A DNA stretch of 64,000 nucleotides, from positions 7,693,654 to 7,757,653 of the forward strand of contig AP025069.1 in assembly GCA_036186865.1 (NCBI GenBank). Direction: 5' to 3'. Shown in pieces: positions 11,796 through 23,839 of this stretch. The first letter of the stretch is position 1; the number at the start of each line of letters is the position of its first letter. Source of the stretch: Eustoma russellianum (Eukaryota; Streptophyta; Magnoliopsida; Gentianales; Gentianaceae). The translations under genes and the position numbers were made by a program. The notes below the pieces were generated by a model that searched no databases, was not told the origin of the DNA, and saw nothing but the letters and a program-made list of their open reading frames with translations.

Positions 11796-13084
11796 TTATT
11801 TTCTAAGCTCATCCACGTCAGGAACACATAGTCTCCCTCCAAACCATAGACTCCCGCCTTCTCTCGTATGAAATCCTTCAACTTGATTGTGCTTTAGTTT
11901 CTCCGCAATTTCATCCAGAGTTTTATCATTCTTCCGAGCCTCTTTAACTCGATCAACTAGATTTGGTGTTATGGTGAAAGCCGCCAAAACATTCACTGTG
12001 GACTCCACAACGTCCAATCCAAAATCTTCCATTTCTTTTTCTGGTGGTGATTGTCGTGCATGGTTGGAATTTCTGCTTGATGCATCTGCTACCTTATTCG
12101 CTTTACTCGAGTGATAGTGAATAGTCAAGTCGTAATATTTCAACAGTTTTGACCATATCTGTTGTCTCATGTTCAACTCCTTCTGGGAGAACAAATACTT
12201 TAGGCTCTTGTGATTTGTGAACCACGCACTTCTCCCCATATAAGTAGTGCTACCAAATCTTTAGATCAAGACAACTGCATCTAATTCAAGTTTGTATGTC
12301 GGATAGTTTTGTTCATAAGACTTTAGCTCCTTGAGGCATACATGATGACTCGTTCGTGTTGCATCAAAACACAACCTAGACAATTTTTCGACGCATCACT
12401 ATAGATCACAAACCCATCAGTATCGGAGGGTTGAGCCAATACCGGGGTTGTGGTTAACTTCTTCTTGAGCTCCGAGAAGCTCATTTCACATTCAGCTGTC
12501 CATTCAAACTTAGACTTCTTCTGAGTAAGACGACTGTGGGGTACTACTATTGTTGAGAATCCCTCAACAAACTTCAAGTAATAGCCAGATAGACCCAAGA
12601 AACTCCGCACTTCAGTGACATTTGTTGGCCTAGGCCATTCAGTAATAGCTTCCACTTTCTTAGCATCTATCGTAATCCCCTCTTTTGATATCACGTGACC
12701 AAGGAAGGTCACACTCTTCAGCCAGAACTCACATTTGCTGAATTTCGCATACAGTTGTTTATGTCTTAGTATGCCCAAGACGACTCTCAGATGCCCAGCG
12801 TGGGTTTGTTTATCAGGAAAGTACACAACAATATCATCTATAAATACCACCACAAACTTATCCAACTATTCCCGAAAGACTATATTCATAAGGTCCATAA
12901 AGGTAGCAGGGGCATTTGTTAATCCAAAGGGCATCATTAGGAATTCTTAGTGGCCATGTCTTGTACAGAAGGCTGTCTTTGCGATGTCTTCAGCCTTCAC
13001 CTGTAGTTGGTGGTACCCTGATCGGAGGTCAATCTTGGAAAAAATTCTAGCACGCTTTAGGTTGACAAACAGACCCTCGATCTT
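11796..13084 (-). pseudogene. Gypsy A reverse transcriptase and RNase H
   Basis: Ty3/gypsy reverse transcriptase begins near 13,070 with FSKIDLRSGYHQL. It passes through PFGLTNAPATFM to the catalytic FIDD at 12,833-12,844 (FIDDIVVYF). Next come FLGHVISKEG, the connection domain EVRSFLGLSGYY and the RNase H part (GFVIYSDASKNCLGCVLMQ; FTNHKSLKYLF; LKYYDLTIHYH). Stops interrupt it after TRHGH (near 12,950), before LDKF (near 12,866) and near 12,275. The N-terminal third of RT is missing: at about 13,060-13,085 the gag zinc knuckle runs straight into RT. The enzyme would normally copy the element RNA. The subfamily is uncertain; Tekay-like chromovirus is possible from the LTR size. Confidence 0.9.
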
Positions 13085-14038
13085 CAGACAATCTCTAATC
13101 AGATGGCCTAATTGGCCACAACGATAACATGCTCCGGCCTAACTTTTTGCATTCCCAACATGGCTTTGGTTGTAGTGTGGGCAAACTCTCACAGCCTGTT
13201 AGGCTACCGGATTCTGTAGTGGGGGTCTCTGAAAACTCCCCACTGGACCCCTCTTTGGAATCTTAACCCAACGTCCGGGTCTACCGCCCACACTCACTTC
13301 CTCTCTCGGCCTTTTCCCTTTGTCGAAGGATACTGCACTGGCCTCCCTTGACACTATTCTGATGAAGTCACTCTCCACACGGAAACATGAGTTCAACATA
13401 TCCTTGTAGGTTTTCATTCCAGCATTCACTATTGCCGATTGTATTCTTGAGTCCAAACCCCTTTCAAACTTTGTCATCTTAAGGCGATTATCGGACATAA
13501 TCGTAGGAGAAAATTTCCCTACGGCATGGAAACGGTCCACGTATTCCAAGACTGTCATTCCGACCTTGCCCAAGTCGATCGAATGCCCTGATCTTGTCAA
13601 GAATCGCTGTCTCTGGCACATAGTACTTTAAGAAAGCATCACAGAATTGTGCCCAAGAGATTGGTGGGGTCATCTTCAATACCATACTGGCCCACCATTC
13701 ACCTGCCTTTTCACTCAAAAAGGGTGTGGCCACATCAACTTTGATCTCTTCCATCACTTGCACCAGCCAAAAACACTTCTCTACCTCAGCCAGCTAGTGC
13801 TGAGCCTCCTCCGAATCAGTGCATCCCGCAAACTCGGAATTTTAACCTTTCTCACATCTCCGTAAAAGAAACGAATGTTATGATGTGGCGGCGGAGGAGG
13901 CAGAAGTTGTTGCTGCTGAGCGTAACCCTGAGCAATCAAAGTTAGTGCATCTAGGAGCACCTAGGGTAGTACCACTTGAGGTGGCTGATTCTCTTGTCCA
14001 TTACAAGAGTTTCCGGTGTTATCTCTTCGTGGAGGCAT
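13085..14038 (-). pseudogene. Gypsy A gag with zinc knuckle
   Basis: The start ATG is at 14,038 (MPPRRDNTGN), 270 bases after the primer-binding region. A glutamine- and proline-rich stretch follows. The conserved gag core has LSEKAGEWWASM and FCDAFLKYYVPE (13,763-13,600), then YVDRFHAVGKFSP and NRLKMTKFERGL. It ends in a CCHC zinc knuckle, CYRCGQLGHLIRDC, at about 13,130-13,085. Gag forms the particle and the knuckle binds RNA. Stops and frame changes occur near 13,955, 13,790 and 13,610. Protease, which should follow the knuckle, has been deleted together with the first part of reverse transcriptase. Confidence 0.88.
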
Positions 14039-14308
14039 TTTCTCTGAAAGGTCAATGTTTATGTTAGCAATCAGTACACTTAATATTACTGAAAGCTCGA
14101 ATGCATAAAGGTTGATAGGGTATGAAATTAAAAGAATGTACCAAAATTACTTCTTATGCGCTCTTACACATACCCAACCCAAATCATACTTGAACCCCTA
14201 ACACTTAATGCTTATACCTAAGGTCAAACTTAAAGGTAATGTAATTGCTAAAACATCATGAACCTTAGTTTCTGAGATAGATCAAAATCCTAGGTCTCTG
14301 ATATCACC
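14039..14308 (-). other. Gypsy A leader and primer-binding region
   Basis: Between LTR and gag, with no open frame. Directly after the LTR end the minus strand reads GGTGATATCAGAGACC, close to the iMet primer-binding site TGGTATCAGAGCC with a few changes. Confidence 0.6.
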
Positions 14309-16928
14309 TATAGCGCCCCGGCCCGATACCAATATTGGTACCAGTGCACCCGTTGTAGTCTACCATAAGAACCACGAAGCGTCAAAGATGATCAAGCACA
14401 CGTCATCCATGACGCAAGATAAATCAATGGAAATGACATAAAATTTAAAACTTCATAATTAATGTAACCAAGTATAATACAACGGAAATGAATGTGTTAG
14501 GAAATGCCTAATATATCCTCTAACACGGTAACAGAGAGTCTATCGACTAAGGAATTAACATGTCATTTTCTCCTCAATTTCTATCATCCCAATGGGCCTA
14601 CTCGCCGTCGTCTTCCACGAATATCATCTCATACTCGTGTTTACTTGAAAATAGATGAAGTATCTATTCTTAGTGGAAAAACAACGCTAGCAAGTTACCC
14701 GTCTATACACCTTATGGAATCACACACAACGAGTCATCGATATATAAAATCAATGCCCAAAATAAGGTGCTTGGGTTAACAGTCTCATGATCATAAGTAA
14801 ACATCAAAACGTATAAGTCATATAAACTAAGCAAAAATAGAGATCAAATACACATCGTGACAAACTTATTATGAAACATGTCATATGCACACAACGTTTC
14901 ATTCATGACAAGACTTACGCTTCGTGACTCATGATGCATGCACTCCTTCAAAACATATACTAGACCAGCGAAAACCCATGCATATGCCTTCTTTTACAAA
15001 CATGTCATGCGTTTAGTTTCACAAACTGTTCATACTTATTCTTGTCTTATTCCTTGCGTAGCAGAACTTTACCCCTGTGGGTGATCAATCCACAGCAAAA
15101 CAGAACTTTATGCCCTTTGCTGAAAGGTCCACGGCCTCATAACAGAACTTTATACTCCGCTCTTGATCACATGTCACGTTTTTATACCCTGCCATTGCAG
15201 ACATGACTTTTATAACCTGCATCAACTAGCAGCCCAAATTTGTCGCTTAAAACTTTGGTCTTTCTTTTACAAACACGGGTATTTTCATAAAGCAAAACCT
15301 ATGACAGTTGGAAAATGTTATGTCGTCATGCCAAATACTCATGTCATGTCATAACAAACTCCTAAACATGTCCACTCATACTTTACATATTGGTTGCTGG
15401 TCACACCTCAAATGTATCTAAGCATAACTCATTGGTACCTTCTAACACCCTCTTGTAAAACAAAGTCATCTCGAGTTCACACTTAGCCTTTTCTCTTTTA
15501 CACTTAAGACTACCCATTTCATCGTACCACGAGCATACTTCTACAATACCTCTTGAACTTATATAATAGTCCCAAATGTCACCCAAAGGTCCTTCAAATC
15601 ACTTGTCGTTCATTCCCTAACAGGTTTAAATGTTCAACTTAAATTTTGGAAACTGGACACATCGATTGATCGATGTGCACCATGGATCGATCGATGTCCA
15701 GCCCATGGACTTCAATCAATCGATGCCCCTATTACTAAGTGATTGATTTCCTTTAGAAACTTTCAGTCCTGCACCCTCAGGACTTCGATCGATCGATGTG
15801 GTTCATTTGATCGATCGATGTTCAGTTTCCAGGACATCGATCGATCTATGTCCCCCAGTCAATCCATTGATGTACGTTAGAAACTTTGGAAAACTCTACC
15901 AGGGCCACTTGGATCGATCGATGTCCCTTAAAGATCGATCCAAGTCCCTGTTTCTACTACGTTTCAGCCCTTTTTGCTGTAATTTCGTCCCAACCATCAT
16001 CCTTCTTCATTCCAATCCTATGAAACACCTATATTCAATCCTAAAATAAGATTCTAGCCTACGTAGACACTCGTGACATCGTATTGAACCTTAATTACAT
16101 CTAATGACATGGATCCTAGGCTTCCCTCACTTCACTCATTCGAACAAGTCCATAAAACCTTCTAACCAATCCCTAATCCAGCCGCCAACTACATTACACC
16201 CGTCAAAAATCCTTCAATCCAACCATTCCATCTACAACATAGGCAACAAGCATATAAACTAATCATCAAGGAGTTCATCACAAGAAAAATGTCATCTTTA
16301 GGGCGTACTTATTGTAAATCAAGCATCTAACAATAATTCCCGGAAATTGGCCCAAAAGATTTCAACTTTAATCAATCAACAAGTATAGAAGCACAAAGTA
16401 GAGCAATTAGCATAAACGGAATGAGATTACCAATATGTGATCCACTTTTCTCTTTATAGAAAAATAGGTCCTAAGAATCAAAATTGCGTAAAGCGTATAG
16501 AAAAGTTACTTTCCTTTAAAACTAAGGGATCTTACGGTGGTTAGGTTGAGTCTTGGACGGATTGTACCTAAGATTGATCACGGATTCTTCTCCTTTCTTT
16601 CTATCTCCTTCCTTCTTTCTCTTCTTCCCTTTTCTATCTTCTTTTCTCTCTCTGAGCCGATTCTATAACTGCTGGGTGCAGCCAATGTCGATAGCCTGGG
16701 GGAATTTATGCGTAATGTGTAACTCCTCCAATCATTTAATTGGAGAGGGGCAATTTTGGTATTTTGGTCCCACTTTCCTTAATTTTTTTTTAATCATTTT
16801 CCACAATAAATTCATTAACTAAACCTCCTAAATATATATATATATATATATAATTATCAAAATTACTTTTTTGATTCATTTTTAATTATTTAACACTAGG
16901 TTCGGGAAAACAGTGGTATGACATTACA
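14309..16928 (-). repeat. 5' LTR of gypsy A (2.6 kb)
   Basis: On the minus strand it starts TGTAATGTCATACC at 16,928 and ends GGGGCGCTATA at 14,309. The ancestral end was probably GCTACA, with one transition. The inner end carries the CGGGCCGGGGCG block common in plant gypsy LTRs. The outer flank, GGTAG at 16,929, lies in the coding tail of a LINE. The LTR holds an ATCGATCGAT palindrome array at 15,655-15,945 and a (TA) run at about 16,830-16,850. I see no gene in it. Confidence 0.82.
15655..15945 (-). repeat. ATCGATCGAT palindrome array in gypsy A LTR
   Basis: At least eight sites of the form ACATCGATCGATCGATGT or close variants occur, for example near 15,661, 15,685, 15,787, 15,810, 15,834 and 15,911. 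They are spaced 20-75 bases apart. The same motif marks LTR B and the LTR at the right end, which belong to a different superfamily. Confidence 0.78.
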
Positions 16929-17696
16929 GGTAGCACATTGCATTTTACTCCACGATCAAGCTAATATGGTCGCTCATTATCTGGCACAATATAGTCGTAT
17001 GTTTCCCGCAATGAAAATCTATACCACGTGTACTTCTCTTTCTCCTTCTACGAGAGGATTCCTCTTGACAGACTAGTCAACCTCATCTTTATGTTTTTTA
17101 AATCATGTGGATTACTATGCACTACAGAGGACAAGAGCTTTCTCACTGGATGTTGCCTATATCAGTTTTGTACAGGCAATGGCGGTATAACACAATCTTT
17201 TATTTTTATACAAATTCATCTACTTGTGTCTATGATTTTGCTCTCACTACTTGATCATACTTTGCGTGCTGACGTTAAGTTGAGGCTTCGTCATTACATG
17301 CAGCTACTCTCAAATACACGTCGATTTTAGTGTTGTCGCGTGTATTCATTTGGAATGCAGAGATCCCCGGTATGGCTTTGTTTCTCTTTGTTTATGTTAT
17401 CTCTCTTTAGTTTATATGTAACTTATCTTTTGCTCCTGTCCATCTTATCATCATCAACACTGGATGCAAGTGATTCGTGACAGTAGGCATAGGAGGGCTC
17501 TCATCATGCACGCTTTAGTTTTTCTGCATTCCAATCATATAAACCTTTTTATGTTGTTATCATATTGTATTTCGTTTTATTCATTATTTTGGGAGAGTCT
17601 GCCGTAGACTTAAGTCATATTATGTAACCACGGTATTCCTCCACTACAAATGAGGGTTATATATTAATAAAACACCGGACGGTACAACCCGTCCTT
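16929..17696 (+). mobile_element. 3' end of an old LINE (RNase H tail and 3' UTR)
   Basis: The first 140 bases encode DQANMVAHYLAQYSRM. This matches the RNase H C-terminus of the complete LINE on the right (ESNMPAHYLAQHAMM near 58,840). The rest is a 3' UTR. It contains a hairpin at 17,153-17,179 (TTGCCTATA ... TACAGGCAA) followed by GGCGGTATAA. It also has the family tail CCTCCACTACAAATGAGGGTT with an AATAAAA signal near 17,665. A terminal hairpin GGACGG...CCGTCC lies at 17,677-17,694. Gypsy A interrupts the LINE at 16,929, so the 5' part must lie left of the window. Confidence 0.82.
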
Positions 17697-17699
17697 CGC

Positions 17700-17870
17700 C
17701 CAAACACATACATATATATATGTGTGTATATATGTATATATATATATATGTATATATGTGTGTATATATATGCATGTACTACATACATATGTCATACACA
17801 TATATGCATGTACTAAATACATATGCATATACACACATATTTTGTACATAGATCTATATGCATATATTTT
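17700..17870. repeat. TA/TG-rich microsatellite after LINE tail
   Basis: This is a long run of TATATG, TGTGTA and ATGCATG repeats directly behind the LINE 3' end. It may derive from the LINE's A-rich tail or have been the target. The following 190 bases, 17,871-18,061, hold nothing I recognise. Confidence 0.8.
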
Positions 17871-18061
17871 GCTTAGGTTTGCATAAAAAAACCTAAAATA
17901 AGGTTTATATTATATTAAGACAATTCACATTCTTGTAGGTTTTATCAGAAAGAAAATAGTATGGGATTTAGTAGATAACATACCTAACAAAACTAAACCA
18001 AAAAAAATAAATGTGTCCGCAAACATTATTTAGATCTAATTGCGAATATTGATGTTGAATA

Positions 18062-19545
18062 TGTTTGAGAAAATGGAAAGAAATTGAATTTGGGCCAAGT
18101 TGCAAACTGTTGTTAGCAACGTATTTTGAGCTAAGATTATGATTAGTTTCATTAGTGATGATTAGAAACTAATAAGTCCTTAATTATCTACATGGCAAGT
18201 AGATAATTTTAGGCTTTTGAATCACTCGATTCCAATACCGGGTGAATGAATTAATGCTCAAAGTGAAGGAGAAAATCAGCTCAGTTTGGCCCGTGCCTGG
18301 GCATGGCTCAGGTTGCAGACTGAGCTACGAACCTGATGGGATCAAGTTGTAAACTGGGCTGTAGGCCGGACTGCAGCTGCATACTATAGGCCGGGTCCTG
18401 TAACAGTAGGTCAGATCTTATAAGCTGAGGTGAAGTTTGTTTGAGTTTTAACTTCTCTAGGTTGTTAAGATAGGCTAAGTTTAAATTTTGAAAAGTTGTT
18501 GCGCTTTAAAGGTGCGAGCTGACCTGAATTTTTTATGATATAACAGCTCAGATTGGACAATTATTTGATCTGACAGATGAGGGCAGACCTAATGCGATTA
18601 TCTAATCCAAGGGTTTAGGCCGAGAAGGTATTTGATTATATGGTTGTGGTTGAACTGAATATAACATGTTGACCTCAGAAGTTTCCTATAAATAGTGGCC
18701 AAGCTGACGTCTATGATCAGTCTCTCAGAAATCCAGAAGTTCTTCTTGTTCTCTCCAATCTCCCTCTCTCTGAATAATCATCCTCCTGCATACACAAATA
18801 CTTTATGCATTTCAAATAATCTGATAATTCAGGGCAACTTACAAGTTTGTTGAGATCATACACTGCTGTGCCACTCGTCTGAACTGACTCTGTTGTATCC
18901 TGGGAGACGATTGCTTCATCTGGCTCGGCATAGTATACCAGAACAATACGTCTTAAGGACAGAGTCTTGGACTCACCTTGTATCTCTACTTAGCTGAACT
19001 GTTAAGATTATCGTCGTGCTAAGCTCTGCCTTGTGCTGACTCAGCTGTTCGATGGATAATGCAGCACTATTGTTGTACAGTGTTGCTGAGCTGAGCTCTG
19101 TTGTGTGCTAAGCTTTGTTGTTTAGCTGAGAATATTTGTTGTTCTACAACACTCCGTGCTGAGCTCTACTGGTGTGCTGAGCTCGACTGAAATGAAAAAG
19201 AGCACAACTATTCTGTTGTCCTAAGGTGCCAAGGTGGACAGGTTGACCATCAGTCTAGAACGCAAATGCAATTGCACTGACTAGCCTGATATGAACTGAT
19301 CAATGTGACATTAGTTCAGCTCAACTAGAAGGCTGATAGGACAGAAGTATTTTTATAAAGTGCTATTGTACTTAGGTCGGTAGGTCGGCTGGCTGTTAAG
19401 AACGCAAACTCAATTGCGGTATCTGAACTATCTTAACCTGGCATATCGTTCCAACCTAAACTGAGCTTGGCATGTCGGCCAATGCTTTATTTCAAAATCA
19501 AATTGTGCAGAAGTCAATTTTTCCTTACTTGAATTATTTCCAACA
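18062..19545 (+). repeat. Copia C 5' LTR, unit 1 (1.5 kb)
   Basis: It starts TGTTTGAGAAAATGG and ends TTTCCAACA. The limits come from comparison with the complete 3' LTR of unit 2 (42,942-44,397). It has an intact TATA box at 18,686-18,695. Downstream is a diverged run of GCTGAGCTCTGTTG-like repeats (about 19,020-19,180). No primer-binding site that I recognise follows at 19,546. Confidence 0.82.
18686..18695 (+). promoter_or_regulatory. TATA box of copia C 5' LTR
   Basis: CTATAAATAG, followed 25-35 bases later by the probable start region. The two 3' LTRs (near 21,475 and 43,560) read CTATCAATAG instead, so only this copy keeps a canonical box. Confidence 0.65.
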
Positions 19546-21145
19546 TTCTTACGACGTATTTTATATTGATTCTGTAATGATTCTCGTACATTTCTAATGT
19601 GTTACAGAAACTTAATAGAGAACGACATTGAAGTCTCAGTTCAAGGCGCCGACGTTTGAGGGCTGCTCTAATGGCACCAAATGCTGGGGTGCCGATGCCT
19701 ACTCCTCCTACATAGGGTCCTGCGGTGGCCCACGTGGAGAAATCGGAGAAGTTCAGTAATAGATTCTTCAAACGATGGTATCAGAAGTAGTTGTTCTTCT
19801 TGACTGCATTGGGGTTGGCCGCGTTTTTTGACCGAGGACCCACCTATGGTGGATCCTGTGGAGGACCAGACCCAGAATATGTAAAAAAAATTCTTTGTTG
19901 AAGCATGGAACTTCAACAATTATGTTTGTTTGAGCCATACCTGGGGTGTTTAGACAACTCCTTGTATGGTTTGTAATGCAAGTACAAAACGGTAGTCTTT
20001 GTGGTAGGCTTTGGAAAAGAAATTATGTATAGAAGATGCCAGTGCAAAGAAACTTATTGTCGGCAAATTCCTAGTTTTCAAAATGTCAGATTCTTGTACT
20101 GTTGTTTCTCAATTTGATAAATTCAGATGTTGTTAGCCGAAATGAAATAGGAGGCATGTTGCTCAGTGAATCTTTCATGGTGGCTGTGGTGGTTGAGAAC
20201 GTACCTCTTTCGTGGAGGAAATTCAGAAGCTATCTCAACCACAAGAGAAAGAAAATGACATTGGAAGATCTGATTGGCCGACTCCGTTGCAGATCTGAAA
20301 GGAAGCCACACGCAAGAGCAGGTCAGGCCATGGCCCATATTTCAGAGGCCAAGAGAAAGAAAGGCCAACTTGGGGTGAACAAGAAAGGCAAGCAGATAGC
20401 CAAGAAGTTCACCGAAAAATGCTACAACTGTGGCATTCAGGGGCATGCCAACAATGAAGATCTCTAGCCCAAGAAAAAGCAAACCAAGGTAAAGGCAAAC
20501 ATCATTGATGCCATGGATGATGTGAACCTCTATGTGGTGGTCTCAGAGTGCAATCCTGCAGGGAACATGCGAGAATGGGGGCTCGATACTATCGCCATGA
20601 GACATGTTTGCTCTAGCAGAGAGATGTTCATGGAGTACCAACCCGGGAACAATGAACAAATTTACATGGAGTACTCAGCCTCATTGATGATTGAACGTAA
20701 AAACCGAACTCTAAAAAAGATGAATGCTTTGTTATAAGTCCAGACTTACCTCAAAACTTGTGAGGGGAAGTTGTTCTCTCACCTAACTTCATTTTGAATA
20801 GAATTCCATCTAAGAAGATAGATGAAACCCTATACGAGATTTGGAAAAGCCACAAGCCTAGCTACAAATACATATCAGTGTAGGGGTGTCTGGAAAAGGT
20901 TGCTGTACCTAAACTAAGACAAGTGAAAGTTGGGCCTAAAACGGTTGACTGCATATTTATAGGACATGCAACTAACAGTAGTGCATATCGTTTCCTGGTA
21001 CACAAATCGAATATTTCTGACATACATGAAAACGTAATCATGGAGTTGAGGAATGCAGTCTTCTTCAAAGATGTCTTTCTGAGGAAAGACAAAAATCAAG
21101 AAGAAACGAGTATTAGAAAGCGAATGCGCGAGGTTGTGGACTTGG
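19546..21145 (+). pseudogene. Copia C gag-protease-integrase remnant, unit 1
   Basis: The gag region (19,670-20,100) shows VEKSEKFSN, FKRWYQK and LTALGLA in broken frames. From 20,102 a clean segment gives VPLSWRKFRSYLNHKRKKMTLEDLIGRLR and the zinc knuckle CYNCGIQGHANNED (20,420-20,460), whose last cysteine is lost. A protease remnant follows (WGLDTIAMRHVCS, ancestral DTG changed to DTI, about 20,577). Then an internal deletion at about 20,690 jumps to the C-terminal part of integrase (ERKNRTLKKMNALL; SYKYISV; KTVDCIFIGHATNSSAYRF). Almost all of the integrase core is therefore gone. The RT is also gone: at about 21,135 the sequence jumps into the 3' LTR. Tork/Ivana-like copia by gag type. Confidence 0.83.
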
Positions 21146-21724
21146 CTGTAGGCCAAGATGTGGGCTGCAAACTACAGGCGGAGTCCTGCAGCAGCGGGTG
21201 GGATCGTACCAGCTAAGGTAAATTTTGTTTGAGTTTAAACTTCTCCAGGTTGTTAAGATAGGCTAAGGATAAATTTTAAAAAATTTTCGAGCTTTAACCG
21301 TGCTGAGCTGACCTGAATTTGTTATGATCTGATTGCTAAGATTAAACAGTTATTTGATCTGATTGTTAAGGGCAGACTTGATATGGTTATATGATCCAAG
21401 GGTTAAAACCGAGCATGTATCTGATCCTATGTCTGTGGTTGAACTGACAATAACAGATTGATCTCAGAATTTTTCTATCAATAGTGGCCAAGCTGACCTC
21501 TATACACACTCACTTAGAAATCCAGAAGTTCTTCTCTTTGTCTTCAATCTCACTCTCTCTGCATAATCATCCTCCCGCATACACAAAAACTCTATGCATT
21601 TCCAAGTAATCCGAGAATTCAGGACAACTTACAGGTTTGTTGAGTTCTTACGCTGCAGTGCCGTTTGTCTTAAATGACTCCGTTGTATCTTCGGAGACGA
21701 TTGCTTCATCTAGTTTGGTACAGT
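21146..21724 (+). repeat. Copia C 3' LTR, unit 1, truncated at both ends
   Basis: Matches 43,225-43,810 of the unit 2 LTR. The left edge joins integrase sequence at about 21,135-21,150 (a 2.4 kb deletion relative to unit 2). The right edge joins spacer DNA at about 21,725 (a 0.9 kb deletion). It shares the altered TATA box CTATCAATAG with the unit 2 3' LTR. Confidence 0.82.
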
Positions 21725-22545
21725 ATAAAAAATTAAAAATTAAAAGAAAAATGAAGAAAAGATGATAAAGAAACTAAAGAAACCCTCTTGAGAGTCATAA
21801 TTATTCTCATTCGCCTACTTCTGTCTTAGAACAAATATTCATAATTAATAGATGTACCTTATTAACAGCAAAAAAATAACATGCTCGAGAACGAGTGATT
21901 TTACATAATTTATGTTTTATGCATTGCTCCTTATACTTACTCTTTTACTCACTGTACATATTCCTTTCGATAGTTCAGCTCATTCTCTAACATTAGAAGA
22001 GCTAAACTTGTATTTGACTTAGTTACACATGGACTTGTGTACGTAAGTGAAGACAGGTTTTATATCATGCACTCGAGAGTACGCATTTCAGGAATGTAGC
22101 TTAACTCAGGTTTCTATAATCCTATCTAAGTCTATGTGATGAACTTGAGATTAATATGACATGCTTACATACTGACTCACTGTGATTACATACTTGAGTC
22201 TGTGATGTGCTCTTACACGTTTATTCACGATTATTATCTCATGTCCTCTTTATGTAATTTGAAAATTGTTCGTGAATTGCTATTTTAAAATAAGCGCATA
22301 GAAGTCTACAGGAGTCAAAAGTCAACAATGAATTACTATTTCAAAAAGAGCACGTAGATATCTTCAGGAGTAAAAAGTCAACAATTATGTCAAAATCAAT
22401 AGAAGTCCACACCAATAATGAATTTCCTAACACTTCAGAAGCAATTCATGACAAGTACAAATGGAACGAGTTTCTCATACCGCTTTCCAGCACATGTACT
22501 GAGCAGTGCATCATTACGGTCCTATATCTATAAGGACTCGTGCGT
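21725..22545. other. Noncoding spacer of the duplication, unit 1
   Basis: Matches 44,715-45,511 base for base with scattered changes. No open frame or known element is visible. It holds a degenerate direct repeat of about 70 bases (about 22,265-22,395: CAGGAGT.AAAAGTCAACAAT twice). It ends at the left target duplication of element D. Confidence 0.75.
22541..22545. repeat. Target duplication of element D, left copy
   Basis: TGCGT, against TCCGT at 33,369-33,373 on the right and TCCGT at the empty site in unit 2 (45,507-45,511). One base of the left copy has mutated. Confidence 0.8.
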
Positions 22546-23363
22546 TGATGAAGCCGGATCTTCACCAAAGGTCAAAGATGGTCTCAAATGAACGTCGTTA
22601 ATTGATTGTTGAGTATGTAGCTGGAATAGCTTCCTGGAAGTCCTGTACAAAGAAACAGAAATCAGAGGTCCCAGGGGGATGACCCCGGGTAAAATATTTC
22701 AGTTTGGGCCATTTCTCACTGACAATATAGTTTAGTGTGTGGAGTTAGAAAATTCTCCCAGGTATTGGCTGAAAAGAAAGTTCGATGTATTAGCTACAGG
22801 AGATAGGAAAATGTTCCAACCTTTTGCCAGTCTGCGTTAGCTTGCTTTTATTAGTTTCTCCCCCCCCCCCCCTCTTGCCTCTGATAGCAAATGAGACGTT
22901 TGCTTGGGGTAGAAAAGCTATGACACCGTAGGTCTGCTGACATGACTAGTAGATCGACTGATGTGACTAGTAGGTTGGCTGATGTGACCTTGGCGTGTAC
23001 GGGCAGAACAACCCGATGTGTACTTTTCGTGAGCTGCACTTCTGTCTGATGGTCCCACACTTAGTATGACGTTGTGCTTGATTACTTTGCCGAAGTGCCA
23101 AACTAAGCTTTGCCAAAGTGCGATGTTGACTCTGGCTGAAGTGTTCTGAAGTGCAGCACTTGGGCGGAAGCTGAATTTGAAGTTGGTGACGAGGTGCAAT
23201 CCTTGCATAATCTTCGATAATAAAATGGATGACATACAAGATAGCCGAAGTGCGGTCAAGGCTGAACAGCAATGCATGAATGCTGAACTGCAAGAGTTAT
23301 ATACTTGCACAACATCTGCCGTTGACTGTCGTTGACTAACATAAGATTAATTCTGGTTTATCA
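22546..23363 (-). repeat. Element D 3' LTR (818 bp)
   Basis: Plus-strand borders are TGATGAAGCCGG and GGTTTATCA. It contains a poly-C run near 22,860. The adjacent bases on the minus strand (GAAAATCTGGGATCAAA) are a weak polypurine tract. Confidence 0.88.
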
Positions 23364-23663
23364 TTTGATCCCAGATTTTCTGTGGCCGAGCCGAACTGTG
23401 AGGGCAGACAAATCTCATTCTGAAGAGTGAATGACGCGTCTTCATTAATTGAGCAGTTATCCCCCTATATGCGCTATCTTTTCCACTAACTGAGTCTTTA
23501 TTCTCATAACTAAGCCGTTATCCCTCTTTTTAATGCAAGTGCCAATTTTAACGCCTCATCATTATTTTTTCGGCGATTTCAGTACCCGAGAAGAGGGAAA
23601 ACACTCAAACCGTCACCTTTTCGAATTTCGAACGAAAAGTTGCAACTTTTGCATTTTTCTTTC

Positions 23664-23673
23664 TATAAATAGG
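23664..23673 (+). promoter_or_regulatory. TATA box of the antisense gene in element D
   Basis: CTATAAATAG on the plus strand, 167 bases before the ATG at 23,840 and 300 bases outside the LTR. A pyrimidine-rich 5' leader follows (TTTCCTTTCTTTTCC). Position and sequence suit an own promoter for the antisense gene. Confidence 0.6.
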
Positions 23674-23839
23674 ATTGCTGGCCCTAATCCTTTTTCCTTT
23701 CTTTTCCTTTGCTCTACAAGCGCTGCTCCGCTATATTGCTTTATTTCTTCGTCTTCGAAGCTTGTCTCCGTCCTTATTTCGGTGCTCTTCCTTTCAGCTC
23801 AACCCTTCAATCTTTTGTATAGTTTTCTTCTTCTTACTC

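Noticed and set aside
13885..14067. Short plus-strand frame rich in Ala and Glu
   Set aside because: Antisense of the glutamine/proline-rich start of gypsy A gag.
19020..19200. Tandem repeat GCTGAGCTCTGTTG as a satellite seed
   Set aside because: Copies are too few and irregular; simply a low-complexity part of the copia C LTR.
23675..23839. Upstream extension of the antisense gene (55 hydrophobic residues), possible signal peptide
   Set aside because: The ATG lies right behind the TATA box, before any plausible transcription start. The Leu/Phe-rich composition reflects the pyrimidine-rich leader.
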